Source of the DNA: Methylophaga sp.
GTDB taxonomy: Bacteria; Pseudomonadota; Gammaproteobacteria; Nitrosococcales; Methylophagaceae
Length of the DNA stretch: 64,000 nt
Assembly: GCF_009711715.1 (NCBI RefSeq)
Contig: NZ_VENF01000016.1
Coordinates: 1-64,000 of the forward strand
Direction of reading: 5' to 3'
The position numbers and the translations under genes are program-made. Below, piece after piece: positions 34,112 to 42,794 of this stretch (positions within the stretch are counted from its first letter, which is position 1; each line of letters starts with the position of its first letter). The notes below the pieces were generated by a model, which did no database searches, was not told the DNA's origin, and saw nothing but the letters and a program-made list of their open reading frames with translations.

Positions 34112-34942
34112 ATGCAGATTAAAGACGAAAACGCCATCAATCTTGCGGTCGCTGTTCATGAGGATGAAGGGGCGGCCCGCTGGACACACGACGACATTGC
34201 CGTCGAAGTGCCTGTGGCGCTGGTCTATAACTATATCTCGCATGCCGTGATGATGGCCACGCCCGATGACTTGCAGGATTTTGCGCTGGGTTTCAGCCTG
34301 ACCGAAGACATCATTGCCGATGCCGGCGAAGTCAGTCATATCCATGTGCAATCAGGAAAAAATGGGATTACGGTCCGGCTTCAGATCAGCGACGAACGCT
34401 TTGAAGCGCTGCGCGAACGCCGCCGTAATATGGTCGGCCGCACGGGCTGCGGTTTGTGTGGTGTGGAAAGTCTTAAACAGGCCATTCGTGTCATTGAGCC
34501 GGTACAAAGTGTGGCGGTCACTGATGAAGCTATCCAAAAAGCCCTGGCTGAGGTGAATCAACATCAGCCGCTGCAACAGGCAACCGGTGCAACCCATGCC
34601 GCAGCCTGGTGTGATCTTGAAGGCCATATTCTGCTGGTCAGGGAAGATGTCGGTCGTCACAACGCCCTCGACAAACTGATCGGCGCTTTCACCAAGACCG
34701 GCTATTCGGTGCATGACGGTTTTGTCCTGGTCACCAGCCGCGCCAGTTACGAAATGGTCCAGAAAAGCGCCAGTGCCGGTTTCGGATGTCTGGTGGCGGT
34801 GTGGGCGCCTACTTCACTGGCTGTGGAGCAGGCGCAGGAAGTGGGGATGAAGCTGGTGGGGTTTGCCCGCGATGGTCGTCATATTGTCTATCACGATCCC
34901 GACAGCGAGGAACAACATGAAAAAGCCCGTCGGGCAGTCTGA
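34112..34942 (+). CDS. fdhD: formate dehydrogenase accessory sulfurtransferase FdhD
   Basis: Moves sulfur from a cysteine desulfurase to the molybdenum cofactor of formate dehydrogenase, 276 aa. The CxxC motif GCGLCGVESL, GREDVGRHNALDK-like segment (VREDVGRHNALDKLIG) and TSRASYEMVQK are present. It sits between fdsA and fdsD, 14 bases after fdsA; the same gene is called fdsC in other fds operons. Confidence 0.95.
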   Translation: MQIKDENAINLAVAVHEDEGAARWTHDDIAVEVPVALVYNYISHAVMMATPDDLQDFALGFSLTEDIIADAGEVSHIHVQSGKNGITVRLQISDERFEALRERRRNMVGRTGCGLCGVESLKQAIRVIEPVQSVAVTDEAIQKALAEVNQHQPLQQATGATHAAAWCDLEGHILLVREDVGRHNALDKLIGAFTKTGYSVHDGFVLVTSRASYEMVQKSASAGFGCLVAVWAPTSLAVEQAQEVGMKLVGFARDGRHIVYHDPDSEEQHEKARRAV

Positions 34943-34954
34943 GGAATTACCGGG

Positions 34955-35218
34955 ATGAGTCATAAGCAACTGGATACCCTGATCCGTATGATCAATCAGA
35001 TCGCGGCTAATAACGGGGCATACCCCCATGATGAAGCGGCCGAGCGCGTGGCCAGTCATCTTCAACGTTTCTGGGCACGCAGCATGAAAACCATGATCAT
35101 TGAGTATCGGCTGTCAGAGGGGGATGAACTGAGTCCGATTGCCAAAGAGGCAGTAGCGATACTGGCGCAGGCTGCTGTCAGTAAACAGCAGGGTGCTGAC
35201 TCGGCCGTTCAGGCATAA
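34955..35218 (+). CDS. fdsD: formate dehydrogenase delta subunit
   Basis: Small helical subunit or assembly factor of the NAD-linked enzyme, 87 aa. The family pattern is seen in LIRMINQIAANNGAYPHDEA and VASHLQRFWARSMK. It is the last gene of the operon, 12 bases after fdhD, and is followed by a terminator. Confidence 0.92.
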   Translation: MSHKQLDTLIRMINQIAANNGAYPHDEAAERVASHLQRFWARSMKTMIIEYRLSEGDELSPIAKEAVAILAQAAVSKQQGADSAVQA

Positions 35219-35267
35219 ATATTGCCCAAACCACGTTTCTGACAGCGGTTTATGTTGCTTTTCCCTG

Positions 35268-35296
35268 CCGCGCTTAGGTATAAGCGTGGCGTTTTC
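35268..35296 (+). terminator. terminator of the fds operon
   Basis: CCGCGCTTA (35268-35276) pairs with TAAGCGTGG (35281-35289), loop GGTA, then CGTTTTCTTC. The stem contains the stop codon of the convergent minus-strand gene. Confidence 0.6.
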
Positions 35297-35672
35297 TTCG
35301 GTCACCACCGTGTCTTTGTTCGTAGTGGCTGAAATGCTCTCTCATTGCCACACTGGCGCGCCGTCGTTCTTCACCTCTGCGCCTGTCAGCATAATGCTTG
35401 TAGGTGCACTGGCAGCGTGAAGCATCACAGCCTTCGACCGGGAGACTCATGGCCTCATGAGCCAGAAAACGCCTTCCCCGCAGTGCGATGGCTGCATCGC
35501 AAGGATGAGAGCCGGGCTCGATGCTGACTGCATGGAAACGGGTCTGAGCAGGGGAATTAGCGGTGTTATCTGAGCTACGTCGCAGCGGAGAACGACTGCT
35601 TTTAGGTTCCGGCCAGAACCAGATCAACAAAAGCAGAGCGGGAACAAGCAAAAAATATAGCCAATCGTTCAT
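35274..35672 (-). CDS. conserved membrane-anchored protein with Cys motif and Arg-rich tail
   Basis: Protein of 132 aa: one N-terminal span (about 4-20, LYFLLVPALLLLIWFW), a linker, then FHAVSIEPGSHPCDAA, GRRFLAHEA, LPVEGCDASRCQCTYKH and an Arg-rich end (DRRRGEERRR). I recognise this as a family common in proteobacteria with three or four conserved cysteines and no known function. The cysteine set (C58, C82, C87, C89 by approximate count) could bind a metal. It stands alone, convergent with the fds operon. Confidence 0.75.
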   Translation of the reverse strand: MNDWLYFLLVPALLLLIWFWPEPKSSRSPLRRSSDNTANSPAQTRFHAVSIEPGSHPCDAAIALRGRRFLAHEAMSLPVEGCDASRCQCTYKHYADRRRGEERRRASVAMREHFSHYEQRHGGDRRKRHAYT

Positions 35673-35796
35673 TTCACGATACTCCCGCCAGGAGGGCTAT
35701 CCGGTATAAAGGATTCACCTGACAGCTTTAATATAGCACACCCGTTTTTTTAATGTATATCAATGCTTTGTCCTGTTTGGGGCGCTGATATTATCT

Positions 35797-36180
35797 TTAG
35801 CTGATAGGGGTGGGTTGCCGCGCATCATTGATATGTACATAGACGATTTCAGCCGTCGCCACGGGCAGGATTTGTTCCTCACCGGACTGTCTGCGTTCGA
35901 CATAGACGTTTATATCAATCGTCACCGAACTGGTACCGACTTTGTTGACGTCGGCATAAATGCTGACGATATCACTGACCAGAACCGGGGCAAGAAAACG
36001 GAAATCCTTGACTGCCACGGTGACTACCCGGCCGCCGGCACGCCTGCTGGCGACTATACCGCCGGCAATATCGCACTGAGACATCATCCAGCCACCGAAA
36101 ATATCACCGGCGACATTCACATCGTTGGGGCGGGCCATGATTCTGAGAATGGCGTGTTCATCTGGCAGGCTGTGGCTCAT
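35797..36180 (-). CDS. yciA: acyl-CoA thioesterase, YciA type
   Basis: Hot-dog-fold thioesterase of 127 aa that hydrolyses short- to medium-chain acyl-CoA. The family motif NVAGDIFGGWMMSQCDIAGG carries the catalytic Asp, followed by VTVAVKDFRFLAPV. The start at 36180 has AGAAGGAA upstream; a longer frame of 19 codons lacks family match. It stands alone. Confidence 0.88.
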   Translation of the reverse strand: MSHSLPDEHAILRIMARPNDVNVAGDIFGGWMMSQCDIAGGIVASRRAGGRVVTVAVKDFRFLAPVLVSDIVSIYADVNKVGTSSVTIDINVYVERRQSGEEQILPVATAEIVYVHINDARQPTPIS

Positions 36181-36395
36181 TCGTGTTCCTTCTGTTCTCA
36201 ATGCTTTGCATACCGGCGTCATCCAGCCGGGTGCCATGTTATTCTACTCATAGCAACTAGACATGTACCAGCAGACTCATGCACAAGGTGATGAGATGAT
36301 TATCCTTAGGCTGGAAAATATCAGCTGCCTTGGTGATAATCAGCTTGAACTGTTGTCTTGTTCAGGACAGAAATAAAATAAAAGAGAGGAAAACA

Positions 36396-38147
36396 ATGCG
36401 GATAAGGCAGATTCTGGGGGCTTTGAGCAGCGTGCTGATGATCACAGCCTGCTCGGTCGATACACAGGAAGAGTGGCCTTTATTTGGTGGTAATGAACTG
36501 CATCAGCGTCACAGTCCACTCACCCAGATTACGCCTGATAACGTTAATGAACTTGAACCTGCCTGGGAATTTCACAGTGGTATTGAAGCCACTTTTCAGG
36601 CGACACCGATTGTCAAAAACGGTGTGATGTATGTTTCCCTCCCGTTTAATGATGTCGTGGCGCTGGATGCCGCCAGTGGAGAACGCTTGTGGCGTTACCA
36701 GCATGACTGGGATGAAACCCGCAATATGTGTTGTGGTCCGGCTAACCGCGGTGTAGCCGTGTCGCAGGGGCGGGTATTTATGGGCACGGTCGATGGCCGT
36801 CTGATTGCCCTGGATGCGCAAACCGGCGCGAAGCTGTGGGATGAGGATGTCACCAAGGGTAAGAGCGGTATTCGTGAAGACATTTCCATTCTGGCGGGCG
36901 ACACAGAAGGTGAAGTTTCCGGGACTTCGGGCGCCGGCCTGAATATGGCGCCGATGGTTTACAAAGGCAAAGTCATTATCGGTATCACGGGGGTCGGCTA
37001 TGGCCTGCACCTGGATTCGCCCGATCCCAATGCACCACTGGGTGCGGTTGTCGGGATTGCGGGTAAATACGGCCGCCGGGGTTTTCTTGCTGCTTATGAT
37101 ATTGAAACCGGCGAACAGGCCTGGCAGTTTGACACGATTCCGGAGCAGGGCTGGGAAGGTGACTTTGTCGAAACCACGCCGGACGGTGAGATTTTGCCGC
37201 GGGATATTGAAGCTGAAAAAGCGGCTGCCGATGACTATGCCGATGCCTGGCGCTATGGCGGGGGCTCAGCCTGGAGTACACCAGCGATCGATCATGATAC
37301 CGATACCCTGTACTTCGGCACCGGTAACCCTTCACCCCAGATGGAAGGCTCATCCCGCCCCGGTGACAATCTCTACACGTCCTCTCTGGTTGCCCTGGAT
37401 GCGACCACCGGTGAGTTGAAATGGTATTTCCAGCAGGTGCCGCATGATATGTGGGGCTATGATGTGGCCAGTCCGCCGGTACTGTTTGACGTCAGACGCG
37501 ATGGTGAATCAATTCCGGCCGTTGGACAGGCGGGTAAAACCGGCTGGTTTTATGTGCTCAACCGACATACGGGCGAATTGATCTTCAAAAGTGAAGCCTA
37601 TGTGCCACAGCAGAATATGTTCCAGTCTCCCTCCAAAGCCGGTACGGTGATTTACCCCGGCGTATTAGGCGGTTCCAACTGGTCACCGGTTTCGCTGGAC
37701 CCTGAACGTCGCCTGGTATTTATCGCCGGTATTCACTGGCCGGTTACCTACAGTCTGCATCAGTTGGAAGGCAAAAATGGTGAAGCCGGTGTTCAGTATT
37801 CTTCAATGTCACCGGTGAATACCGAGGAGCGTTATGGTTTGCTCAGTGCCATCAATATCGACACCGGTGAACTGGTCTGGCAGCATAAAACCCCCGATCC
37901 CTTGCTGGGAGGGGTACTTAGCACAGCCAGCGGACTTGTCTTCAGTGGTGAAGGCAGTGGTGAGTTATTTGCACTGGATTCAGAAAGCGGGAAAAAATTG
38001 TGGTCAGCGTCAACAGAGGCCGGTGTCAATGCGCCGCCAATTAGTTATCAGATAGGTGGCAAACAGTATGTGGCCGTCGTGGCAGGCGGTAATAAACTGT
38101 TCGGTTTCAAGGGGGGCGATGCCCTGAAAGTGTGGGCACTGCCATAG
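36396..38147 (+). CDS. PQQ-dependent quinoprotein dehydrogenase, lipoprotein
   Basis: Quinoprotein alcohol/sugar-type dehydrogenase of 583 aa on an eight-blade propeller. A lipoprotein signal ends LMITAC, so it is membrane-tethered. Family features are W-motif repeats (GAKLWDEDV, GELKWYFQQ, GKKLWSAS), a vicinal disulfide C112-C113 (NMCCGPANRG), GTGNPSPQ, a catalytic-type Asp in SRPGDNLYTS (D324) and VPHDMWGYD. It has no cytochrome domain. It is not the MxaF or XoxF methanol dehydrogenase by length and anchor. Start 36396 has AGAGAGGA upstream. Substrate unknown; electrons would need an external cytochrome or ubiquinone route. No pqq synthesis genes are in the window. Confidence 0.88.
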   Translation: MRIRQILGALSSVLMITACSVDTQEEWPLFGGNELHQRHSPLTQITPDNVNELEPAWEFHSGIEATFQATPIVKNGVMYVSLPFNDVVALDAASGERLWRYQHDWDETRNMCCGPANRGVAVSQGRVFMGTVDGRLIALDAQTGAKLWDEDVTKGKSGIREDISILAGDTEGEVSGTSGAGLNMAPMVYKGKVIIGITGVGYGLHLDSPDPNAPLGAVVGIAGKYGRRGFLAAYDIETGEQAWQFDTIPEQGWEGDFVETTPDGEILPRDIEAEKAAADDYADAWRYGGGSAWSTPAIDHDTDTLYFGTGNPSPQMEGSSRPGDNLYTSSLVALDATTGELKWYFQQVPHDMWGYDVASPPVLFDVRRDGESIPAVGQAGKTGWFYVLNRHTGELIFKSEAYVPQQNMFQSPSKAGTVIYPGVLGGSNWSPVSLDPERRLVFIAGIHWPVTYSLHQLEGKNGEAGVQYSSMSPVNTEERYGLLSAINIDTGELVWQHKTPDPLLGGVLSTASGLVFSGEGSGELFALDSESGKKLWSASTEAGVNAPPISYQIGGKQYVAVVAGGNKLFGFKGGDALKVWALP

Positions 38148-38222
38148 CGAATATGCGCTGCTGCTAAGCTGCCCACGCAGTTTTTCTTAGGCCACCACCA
38201 TCATGATTGGAGGTCGTGTGCG

Positions 38223-39692
38223 ATGGAAGCAGCAAATAAACGCGCCTTCTGGCAGCGTCTGTTTCAGCTACAGCCGGATTTCCGGTTAAGTGCCTGGCTA
38301 CTTTTGCGGCTGCTGGCACTCATCTACCTGGTTGCCTTTGCTTCTCTGTATGGACAGATCGCCGGTCTGATTGGGCCCGACGGAATCCTGCCTTTTGAAC
38401 AGGTACTCGACCGCGCCTACCGCAGTGAAGGCTGGCAGGCCTGGCTGCAACTGCCTAACCTGTTCTGGTTCAATGCCTCGGATTTAGCACTCAAGACCGC
38501 CATACTGGCGGGCTGTGTTTTCTCGCTTTTGTTACTGTTTGACAGGTTGTCGCAGTTCTCAGCGATTATGTTGTTCGTTCTCTATCTGTCGCTGTATCAC
38601 GCCGGACAGATTTTTCTGAGTTTTCAGTGGGACAGCCTGTTACTGGAAGCCGGTTTTCTGGGCATTTTCCTGGTATCCGGGCCAAGCTTGTGGCTGATCC
38701 TGCTTTATGAATGGCTGTTGTTCCGGTTTCGATTTATGTCTGGTATGTCCAAGCTGCTTTCTGGTGACCCCAGTTGGTCCGGCTTCAGCGCCTTGCAACA
38801 TTATTTTGAAACCCAGCCCCTGCCGCATATCGGTGCCTGGTATGCTCACCAGTTTCCGAGCTGGTTGCATCAATTAGGCGTCGGCTTTACTTTTTTCACT
38901 GAGCTGCTGGTGCCGTTTCTTATCTTTATGCCGAGGCGCTGGCGTATTGCCGCGGCGATGATCACGATTTTTATGCAGCTCCTGATTATTGCCACCAGTA
39001 ACCATGCATATGTAAACCTGCTGGTCATCGTGCTCTGCGTCCTGCTGCTGGATGATCGTATTATCCGTCGACTGCTACCCAGGTGGCTGCATCAGGCTGG
39101 CAAAGGTGAGGTTCGTGAGCCGGGTCTGATTAAGTCAGGACTAACGCTGATATCCGGCCTGTTGATTGTCTTTGTCAGTTGCACTGCCCTTTATATGTAT
39201 GCCACACGCAGCTTCCTGCCCGAGCCGGTAATGAGAGTGGCTAACTGGACTCAAAGCTGGGGTATAGGACATATCTATCATATCTTTCCGACCATGCAGA
39301 CATCGCGACAGGAACTGGTTATTCAGGGCAGTAACGATGGGACAAACTGGCAGGATTATGAGTTTAAATTTAAACCGGGTGCTGTATCTGAACCACCCGG
39401 TTTCATCGTGCCACATCATCCGCGTCTCGACTGGATGATGTGGTTTGTACCGACACAATCCGGGCGTCAGTTACAGTGGTTCAGGCAATTTCAGCACCAG
39501 CTTAAAAAAGGCTCGCCAGCGGTGCTCGATTTATTGGCGCATAACCCGTTCCCGGACAAGCCGCCACGCTTTCTGCGGGTTCAGGCTTATGATTACCGGT
39601 TCACCACCCCAGAACAACGTCAGCAAAGCGGCGACTGGTGGCGAAGTGATTATCTGGGGTTATTTCCCTATGTTGCTCCCAGAAGGCCATAG
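38223..39692 (+). CDS. lipase maturation factor family membrane protein
   Basis: Polytopic inner-membrane protein of 489 aa matching the LMF1/LMF2 family. Several spans occupy residues 22-330, with conserved FLSFQWDSLLLEAGFLG and FMSGMSKLLSGDPSW. The C-terminal third is a soluble domain with NWTQSWGIGH-like and VPHHPRLDWMMWF segments typical of the family. Eukaryotic LMF1 helps fold lipases; bacterial members have no established role. It lies 75 bases after the PQQ dehydrogenase, with no terminator between, so may help mature an envelope enzyme; inference only. Confidence 0.82.
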   Translation: MEAANKRAFWQRLFQLQPDFRLSAWLLLRLLALIYLVAFASLYGQIAGLIGPDGILPFEQVLDRAYRSEGWQAWLQLPNLFWFNASDLALKTAILAGCVFSLLLLFDRLSQFSAIMLFVLYLSLYHAGQIFLSFQWDSLLLEAGFLGIFLVSGPSLWLILLYEWLLFRFRFMSGMSKLLSGDPSWSGFSALQHYFETQPLPHIGAWYAHQFPSWLHQLGVGFTFFTELLVPFLIFMPRRWRIAAAMITIFMQLLIIATSNHAYVNLLVIVLCVLLLDDRIIRRLLPRWLHQAGKGEVREPGLIKSGLTLISGLLIVFVSCTALYMYATRSFLPEPVMRVANWTQSWGIGHIYHIFPTMQTSRQELVIQGSNDGTNWQDYEFKFKPGAVSEPPGFIVPHHPRLDWMMWFVPTQSGRQLQWFRQFQHQLKKGSPAVLDLLAHNPFPDKPPRFLRVQAYDYRFTTPEQRQQSGDWWRSDYLGLFPYVAPRRP

Positions 39693-39731
39693 CTGATATT
39701 TCTGAGTCTATCTTTTGTAGCGGGAGCTTAG

Positions 39732-40448
39732 ATGCAGTTTTACATCGGTACATCCGGCTGGGTTTATCCGCACTGGCAGGAAAAATTCTATCCGCAGGAC
39801 ATGGCTGAGTCTGAATGGCTAGATTATTACGCCAGGCATTTAAACTGTGTTGAACTGAACCGCAGTTTCTATCGCCTGCCATCCACTGACAATATCAGGG
39901 AATGGGTTGAAGCAACGCCCGAGAACTTTCTGTTTGCGGTCAAAGCCAGTCGCTATATTACCCATATGAAAAAACTCAAGGACCCGGACAAGACGCTCAA
40001 GTCGCTAATTGATGTGATCGGGGGAATGGGCGATAAACTGGGGCCTTTGCTGTTTCAGTTGCCGCCGCGCTGGTCCGCTGACCCTGAACGTCTGGCGCAA
40101 TTTCTGGAAGCCTTGCCCGATGATTTGAAGGTCGCGGTCGAGTGCCGTGACCACAGTTGGCACAGCGATGAGATAATGGATTGCTTATCAGCATATAACG
40201 CCGCGTTTTGTGTCTATGACCTCGATGGATTTACCAGTCCGGCTGTCACTACTGCTGACTTTGTCTATCTGCGTCTGCATGGACCGGATGGAGCTTATTC
40301 CGGCAGTTATTCAGATGCACAGCTGAGAGAATGGGCGAACTGGCTCAGGCAACAGCCGGTGAAATCCGCCTTTGTTTTCTTCGACAATGATCAGGAAGGC
40401 TATGCCGTAAAAAACGCACTGGCATTGCATGCTATCTTGAGCAACTGA
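39732..40448 (+). CDS. DUF72 protein (YecE family)
   Basis: TIM-barrel-like DUF72 protein of 238 aa. Typical features: YIGTSGWVYPHWQEKFYP at the N-terminus, ELNRSFYRLPS, FLFAVKASRYITHMKKL, GPLLFQLPPRW, VECRDHSW and the late FVFFDNDQEGYAVKNA. The biochemical role of the family is not established. It starts 39 bases after the lipase maturation factor gene. Confidence 0.92.
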   Translation: MQFYIGTSGWVYPHWQEKFYPQDMAESEWLDYYARHLNCVELNRSFYRLPSTDNIREWVEATPENFLFAVKASRYITHMKKLKDPDKTLKSLIDVIGGMGDKLGPLLFQLPPRWSADPERLAQFLEALPDDLKVAVECRDHSWHSDEIMDCLSAYNAAFCVYDLDGFTSPAVTTADFVYLRLHGPDGAYSGSYSDAQLREWANWLRQQPVKSAFVFFDNDQEGYAVKNALALHAILSN

Positions 40449-40470
40449 AATGTCAGGGATGACTGAGTGC

Positions 40471-40626
40471 TTATATCCACATACGGGCGCGCATAATCAT
40501 ACAGGCCGCGATGCCGAAGCTGACACCCGATACAAACGCGAAAATATTATCAAGCGCGAAAGGGATGGAAATACCTGAACCCAGATAAAGGAAGGGCATG
40601 GCATTGTATATGGGATTGGGCAGCAT
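40471..40626 (-). CDS. 51-aa membrane protein
   Basis: Small protein of 51 aa beginning MLPNPIYNAMPFLYLGSG, with one or two hydrophobic segments and a basic end (RARMW). A very strong ribosome site (AGGGAGG at 40639-40633) lies 6-7 bases before the second of two adjacent ATG codons, chosen as the start. The N-terminus LPNPxY...PxLYL seems familiar from short unannotated gammaproteobacterial proteins, but I cannot name a family. It faces the DUF72 gene. Confidence 0.6.
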   Translation of the reverse strand: MLPNPIYNAMPFLYLGSGISIPFALDNIFAFVSGVSFGIAACMIMRARMWI

Positions 40627-40629
40627 CAT

Positions 40630-41063
40630 TAACCTCCCTGTTAATTACGGTTAGAGATTTGAAATGCTGTTCATCAGCTTGAGTCTTTAATTGAAAGGCC
40701 ATGATGAAACAGAAGCTGACAGTCAGACCAAACAAATCATGGTGGCAGCCTATGATTTCAGTGCCGACGACGTCATCATTTCAGTGATGAATCCCTTCAG
40801 GGCCAAGCAATCTAATTGGCGACATCCCTGTCCAGAATCTCATCTTCCTTTGACGGGATTCGTATTCCCTTGGACATAGATTCGTCGATCTGCTGCTGTT
40901 GGGCCACCCCTTATTTGTGGGGAGAAATGGCGGGGGAAGGAGGATCAGGGAAACTCAGGGGCATGCTGCCGGGATCGTCAAACTTATTTGACTGCCTGAT
41001 TGGTAAGCCGGACCACAACAGCTGAGACTGGTGACTCACCACCCGGGCGTGAGTCGCGGCCTG
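40630..41063. other. 434-base region with no supported gene
   Basis: Between the 51-aa gene and dbpA. Short open frames of 61-69 codons occur on both strands, but none has a good ribosome site or recognisable composition. It may hold the promoter of the 51-aa gene and the 3' end of the dbpA transcript; no hairpin terminator was found. Confidence 0.5.
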
Positions 41064-42440
41064 TCAGCGAATGAGGCGTGCCCGAATGCTGCGTCCTTTG
41101 ACTTTACCGTTGGTCAGGTAATGCAGCGCCTGTCGGGAAGCGGATTCTTCGACAGCCACATAACTGGACATTTCAAAGATATCAATCTTGCCGATGTGTT
41201 TTCCCGCCAGACCGGCGTCACCGGTCAATGCGCCCAGGATATCGCCGGGGCGTAGTTTGTTTTTTCTGCCGGCATCTAGCTGTAGCGTCACCATCGGCGC
41301 TTTCAGCGAAAAGTCCTTGGCAGGCTTTAAGGAGGAGGGAACATCGCAGGGGCAGGGCTGTTGTCGATAATTCTCAATAGCGTTGATCCGGGGCGTTTGC
41401 GCCGGAGTCACCATACTGACTGCCAGGCCTTTTTCACCGGCACGACCGGTACGTCCGATGCGGTGGACATAGACTTCGGGATCACGGGGCAACTCATAGT
41501 TGATTACCATCTGCAGTGATTTGATATCCAGTCCCCGTGCCGCCACATCTGTTGCCACCAGTACCGGACAACTGTTATTGGCAAACCGCACCAGCACCTG
41601 ATCCCGTTGCCGCTGTTCCAGGTCGCCGTGAATGGCAAGTGCCGTGATCTGTTTGTCACGGAGCAGGCTGGCAACTTCATCGCACTGTTTTTTTGTATGG
41701 CAGAAAACAACACAGCTTTGTGGCTGGTAGTGTTGTAACAACGCCAGCAAGGTTGTCTCGCGTTGCTGTTCTGTGATCTCATAAAACATCTGTTCAATGC
41801 TATCGGCTTGATGTTCTGCCTCGACGGTTATCCGGGCGGGATCATGCTGAATATGACGACTGATTTGCTGAATACCGTCAGGGTAGGTGGCAGAAAACAG
41901 CAGTGTCTGCCGTGATGCTGGTGTCTGCGCGATAATATCCTGCATAACTTCGGCAAAGCCCATATCCAGCATGCGGTCTGCTTCATCCAGTACCAGCATT
42001 TTCAGGCTGTCCAGCTTCAGAGTGTTTTTACGCAGGTGATCCTGTACCCGGCCCGGCGTCCCCACTACAATGTGCGCGCCGTGTTCCAGTGAACCGATCT
42101 GGGGGCCAATTGGTTTACCACCACAAAGCATCACCAGTTTGATATTGGGCATGAATCGCGCGAGTTTTCGTATTTCTGTGCCGACCTGTTCAGCAAGCTC
42201 CCGGGTCGGACATAAAACCAGTGCCTGAACACCAAAAAAGCGAGGGTTAAGCACATCAAGCAGGCCAATACCAAAAGCGGCCGTTTTACCACTTCCCGTT
42301 TTGGCCTGAGCAATGATGTCCCGACCGTTGAGGATAAAGGGCAGGGTCTGAGCCTGTATCTCGGTCATCGTCTGGTAACCGAGCGAACTGAGTCCATCAA
42401 GCTGTGGTTTGGACAGCGGCAGGGAAGTGAAGGCGGTCAT
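41064..42440 (-). CDS. dbpA: ATP-dependent RNA helicase DbpA
   Basis: DEAD-box helicase for 50S ribosome assembly, 458 aa. In order: Q motif region (TEIQAQTLPFIL), AQAKTGSGKTAAFG, PTRELAEQVG, VLDEADRMLD, SAT, then HRIGRTGRAG. The last 75 residues form the DbpA RNA-binding domain (KLRPGDILGALTGDAGLAG), which targets hairpin 92 of 23S rRNA. The start at 42440 is preferred; a 19-codon upstream extension has no family match. Confidence 0.95.
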   Translation of the reverse strand: MTAFTSLPLSKPQLDGLSSLGYQTMTEIQAQTLPFILNGRDIIAQAKTGSGKTAAFGIGLLDVLNPRFFGVQALVLCPTRELAEQVGTEIRKLARFMPNIKLVMLCGGKPIGPQIGSLEHGAHIVVGTPGRVQDHLRKNTLKLDSLKMLVLDEADRMLDMGFAEVMQDIIAQTPASRQTLLFSATYPDGIQQISRHIQHDPARITVEAEHQADSIEQMFYEITEQQRETTLLALLQHYQPQSCVVFCHTKKQCDEVASLLRDKQITALAIHGDLEQRQRDQVLVRFANNSCPVLVATDVAARGLDIKSLQMVINYELPRDPEVYVHRIGRTGRAGEKGLAVSMVTPAQTPRINAIENYRQQPCPCDVPSSLKPAKDFSLKAPMVTLQLDAGRKNKLRPGDILGALTGDAGLAGKHIGKIDIFEMSSYVAVEESASRQALHYLTNGKVKGRSIRARLIR

Positions 42441-42495
42441 AATGGCTTTATTTATGTAGTGAAGTGGATTGGCAGAGTTGCCTGGGAGCAGAAAC

Positions 42496-42526
42496 AAAAA
42501 AGCCCTGAAAAGGAATTTTCAGGGCT
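42496..42526 (-). terminator. terminator after tRNA-Asn
   Basis: Minus strand: AGCCCTGAAAA pairs with TTTTCAGGGCT (positions 42526-42501), loop of four, followed by a U-tract (42501-42496). It stands between tRNA-Asn and dbpA. Confidence 0.85.
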
Positions 42527-42541
42527 TTCCGGAATCTTGTG

Positions 42542-42617
42542 TGGCTCCCCGAGCTGGACTCGAACCAGCGACCCAATGATTAACAGTCATTTGCTCTACC
42601 AACTGAGCTATCGGGGA
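42542..42617 (-). tRNA. tRNA-Asn (GUU)
   Basis: A 76-base cloverleaf on the minus strand with acceptor stem TCCCCGA/TCGGGGA, D-loop AGCTCAGTTGGTAGAGC, anticodon loop CTGTTAA (GTT), T-arm GGTTCGAGTCC, and an encoded CCA end. Confidence 0.97.
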
Positions 42618-42631
42618 ACAGAAAGATGCGT

Positions 42632-42660
42632 ATGATAGAGGCTGAGACCGGGGGCGTCAA
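42632..42660 (-). promoter_or_regulatory. sigma-70 promoter of tRNA-Asn
   Basis: Minus strand TTGACG (42660-42655), 17-base spacer, TATCAT (42637-42632). The predicted start is about 8 bases before the mature tRNA 5' end. Confidence 0.7.
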
Positions 42661-42794
42661 GGATTAGCGGTAATTTTTTGCAATTACAAAATGCAGAAGC
42701 CGATCTGCCGGGGTAAGTGTTTGATTTTTCATTTTGCGGGCAGGTAAGGTTTCCGGGTGTTGCGCTAACAAAATACGGTTAACAGGAGGTTTGC

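Noticed and set aside
36396..38147. Methanol dehydrogenase (MxaF or XoxF)
   Set aside because: PQQ motifs are present, but the protein is a lipoprotein, is shorter than the methanol dehydrogenases, and no mxaJ/G or cytochrome cL gene is adjacent.
40691..41025. Overlapping 62- and 69-codon frames on the plus strand
   Set aside because: No ribosome site, no recognisable sequence and many rare-looking codons; treated as non-coding.
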